From Streptomyces longwoodensis (GTDB lineage Bacteria > Actinomycetota > Actinomycetes > Streptomycetales > Streptomycetaceae): a stretch of 64,000 nucleotides of DNA. Below the pieces are notes generated by a model that had not been told where the DNA came from, searched no databases, and saw only the letters and a program-made list of their open reading frames with translations. Positions 62,928 through 64,000 of the stretch are shown in pieces. Location: contig NZ_KQ948562.1 in assembly GCF_001514125.1 (NCBI RefSeq), positions 44,204-108,203 on the forward strand, read 5' to 3'. Each line of letters begins with the position of its first letter. The stretch's first letter is position 1. Both the position numbers and the translations under genes were made by a program.

Positions 62928-64000
62928 GTGACCAGTCAGGTCAGCAGCCCAGCGGAGCAGGCCGACGGAACCGTCGTGGGAGAGCAGCGCAAACCGGCCG
63001 GGACCAAGGACGTCCGTCGCCTCGACCGGGTGATCATCAGGTTCGCGGGCGACTCCGGTGACGGCATGCAGCTCACCGGTGACCGTTTCACGTCGGAGAC
63101 GGCCTCCTTCGGGAACGATCTGTCCACGCTCCCCAACTTCCCCGCCGAGATCCGCGCCCCCGCCGGCACCCTCCCCGGCGTCTCGTCCTTCCAGCTGCAC
63201 TTCGCCGACCACGACATCCTGACCCCGGGCGACGCGCCGAACGTCCTGGTCGCCATGAACCCCGCCGCGCTGAAGGCGAACATCGCCGACGTGCCGCGCG
63301 GCGCCGAGATCATCGTCAACACGGACGAGTTCACCAAGCGGGCGATGCAGAAGGTCGGCTACGCGGCCTCGCCCTTGGAGGACGGCTCGCTCGACGGCTA
63401 CCACCTGCACCCGGTGCCGCTGACGACGCTGACCGTGGAGGCCCTGAAGGACTTCGACCTCAGCCGCAAGGAGGCCGAGCGCAGCAAGAACATGTTCGCG
63501 CTGGGCCTGCTGTCGTGGATGTACCACCGGCCGACCGAGGGCACGGAGAGGTTCCTGCGGACGAAGTTCGCGAAGAAGCCGCAGATCGCCGAGGCGAACA
63601 TCGCGGCGTTCCGCGCGGGCTGGAACTTCGGTGAGACGACGGAGGACTTCGCCGTCTCCTACGAGGTGGCGCCGGCCGCGCAGGCGTTCCCGGTGGGCAC
63701 CTACCGCAACATCTCCGGGAACCTGGCCCTCGCCTACGGGTTGATCACCGCCTCGCGCCAGGCCGACCTGCCGCTGTTCCTGGGCTCGTACCCGATCACC
63801 CCGGCCTCGGACATCCTGCACGAGCTGAGCCGGCACAAGAACTTCGGTGTGCGCACATTCCAGGCCGAGGACGAGATCGCGGGCATCGGCGCGGCGCTGG
63901 GGGCGGCGTTCGGCGGGTCGCTCGCCGTGACCACGACCTCCGGGCCGGGCGTGGCGCTGAAGTCGGAGACGATCGGCCTGGCGGTCTCGCTGGAGCTGCC
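62928..64000 (+). CDS. korA: 2-oxoacid:ferredoxin oxidoreductase alpha subunit, probably KorA (cut by right edge)
   Basis: KorAB oxidises 2-oxoglutarate to succinyl-CoA with CoA and ferredoxin as electron acceptor. The 357 codons present begin at GTG 62928 (GGAGGT 8 nt upstream). The fused gamma domain comes first (RVIIRFAGDSGDGMQLTGD, residues about 35-53), then the alpha pyrimidine-binding domain (GNLALAYGLITASRQADLPL and GSYPITPASDILHELSRHK). Fused gamma-alpha order is typical of actinobacterial KorA. The beta subunit should follow beyond the window. Substrate could be another 2-oxoacid. Confidence 0.92.
   Translation, partial: MTSQVSSPAEQADGTVVGEQRKPAGTKDVRRLDRVIIRFAGDSGDGMQLTGDRFTSETASFGNDLSTLPNFPAEIRAPAGTLPGVSSFQLHFADHDILTPGDAPNVLVAMNPAALKANIADVPRGAEIIVNTDEFTKRAMQKVGYAASPLEDGSLDGYHLHPVPLTTLTVEALKDFDLSRKEAERSKNMFALGLLSWMYHRPTEGTERFLRTKFAKKPQIAEANIAAFRAGWNFGETTEDFAVSYEVAPAAQAFPVGTYRNISGNLALAYGLITASRQADLPLFLGSYPITPASDILHELSRHKNFGVRTFQAEDEIAGIGAALGAAFGGSLAVTTTSGPGVALKSETIGLAVSLEL

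Overview
The window is a chromosomal segment of a high-GC actinomycete, almost certainly a Streptomyces. The evidence is the strong G/C bias at third codon positions, frequent GTG/TTG starts, an N-terminally extended acidic NusG, a DUF1707 protein, a partial second nuo cluster, and streptomycete gene order around rpoBC and the str operon. Nothing in it looks like a recent insertion: no transposase, integrase, CRISPR array or rRNA was seen.

Layout. (1) 1-10787, minus strand: the fused S10-spc ribosomal protein cluster, transcribed rpsJ-rplCDWB-rpsS-rplV-rpsC-rplP-rpmC-rpsQ, then rplN-rplX-rplE-rpsN-rpsH-rplF-rplR-rpsE-rpmD-rplO-secY (secY cut by the left edge), with a promoter near 11168-11195. 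(2) 11225-12162: two small genes of unknown function. (3) 12383-16966: the str operon rpsL-rpsG-fusA-tuf. (4) 16992-20604: a membrane glycosyltransferase pair, a DUF1707/DUF4190 protein and a small coiled-coil membrane protein. (5) 20638-34705: rpoC, rpoB, rplL, rplJ, two lipoprotein genes, rplA, rplK, nusG, secE, then tRNA-Trp, all on the minus strand. (6) 35115-44754: metabolic and housekeeping genes (aspC, an adenosine deaminase, murB, a HadA/HadB-like dehydratase pair, rpmG, tRNA-Met, tRNA-Thr, a degenerate cytosine-deaminase-like protein, tRNA-Tyr, yajQ). (7) 44910-48270: an APC permease, a SMI1/KNR4 protein, YccF and HtpX. (8) 48470-58797, minus strand: nuoABCHIJKLMN, a complex I-like operon without nuoD, E, F or G. 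(9) 58951-62742: two paralogous histidine kinases and one NarL-type response regulator. (10) 62928-end: korA, the alpha subunit of a 2-oxoacid:ferredoxin oxidoreductase, cut by the right edge.

How the genes work together. Most of the window is the core gene-expression machinery: ribosomal proteins, EF-G, EF-Tu, RNA polymerase beta and beta', NusG and SecE/SecY. Several junctions carry strong RNA hairpins that probably set the relative expression of neighbouring genes. These are rpsN/rpsH (a three-way-junction-like fold plus a small hairpin over the rpsH ribosome-binding site), rpsQ/rplN, rplO/secY, fusA/tuf, secE/nusG, nusG/rplK and the rplJ leader. The rpsJ and rpsL leaders share a nearly identical 25-nt hairpin element.

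The least explained part is the right end. A Nuo complex lacking its NADH-input module and NuoD lies within a few kb of korA, with a kinase-kinase-regulator triad between them. This makes ferredoxin a plausible electron donor, but that is inference. All functional calls come from reading the translated sequences; no database search was run.
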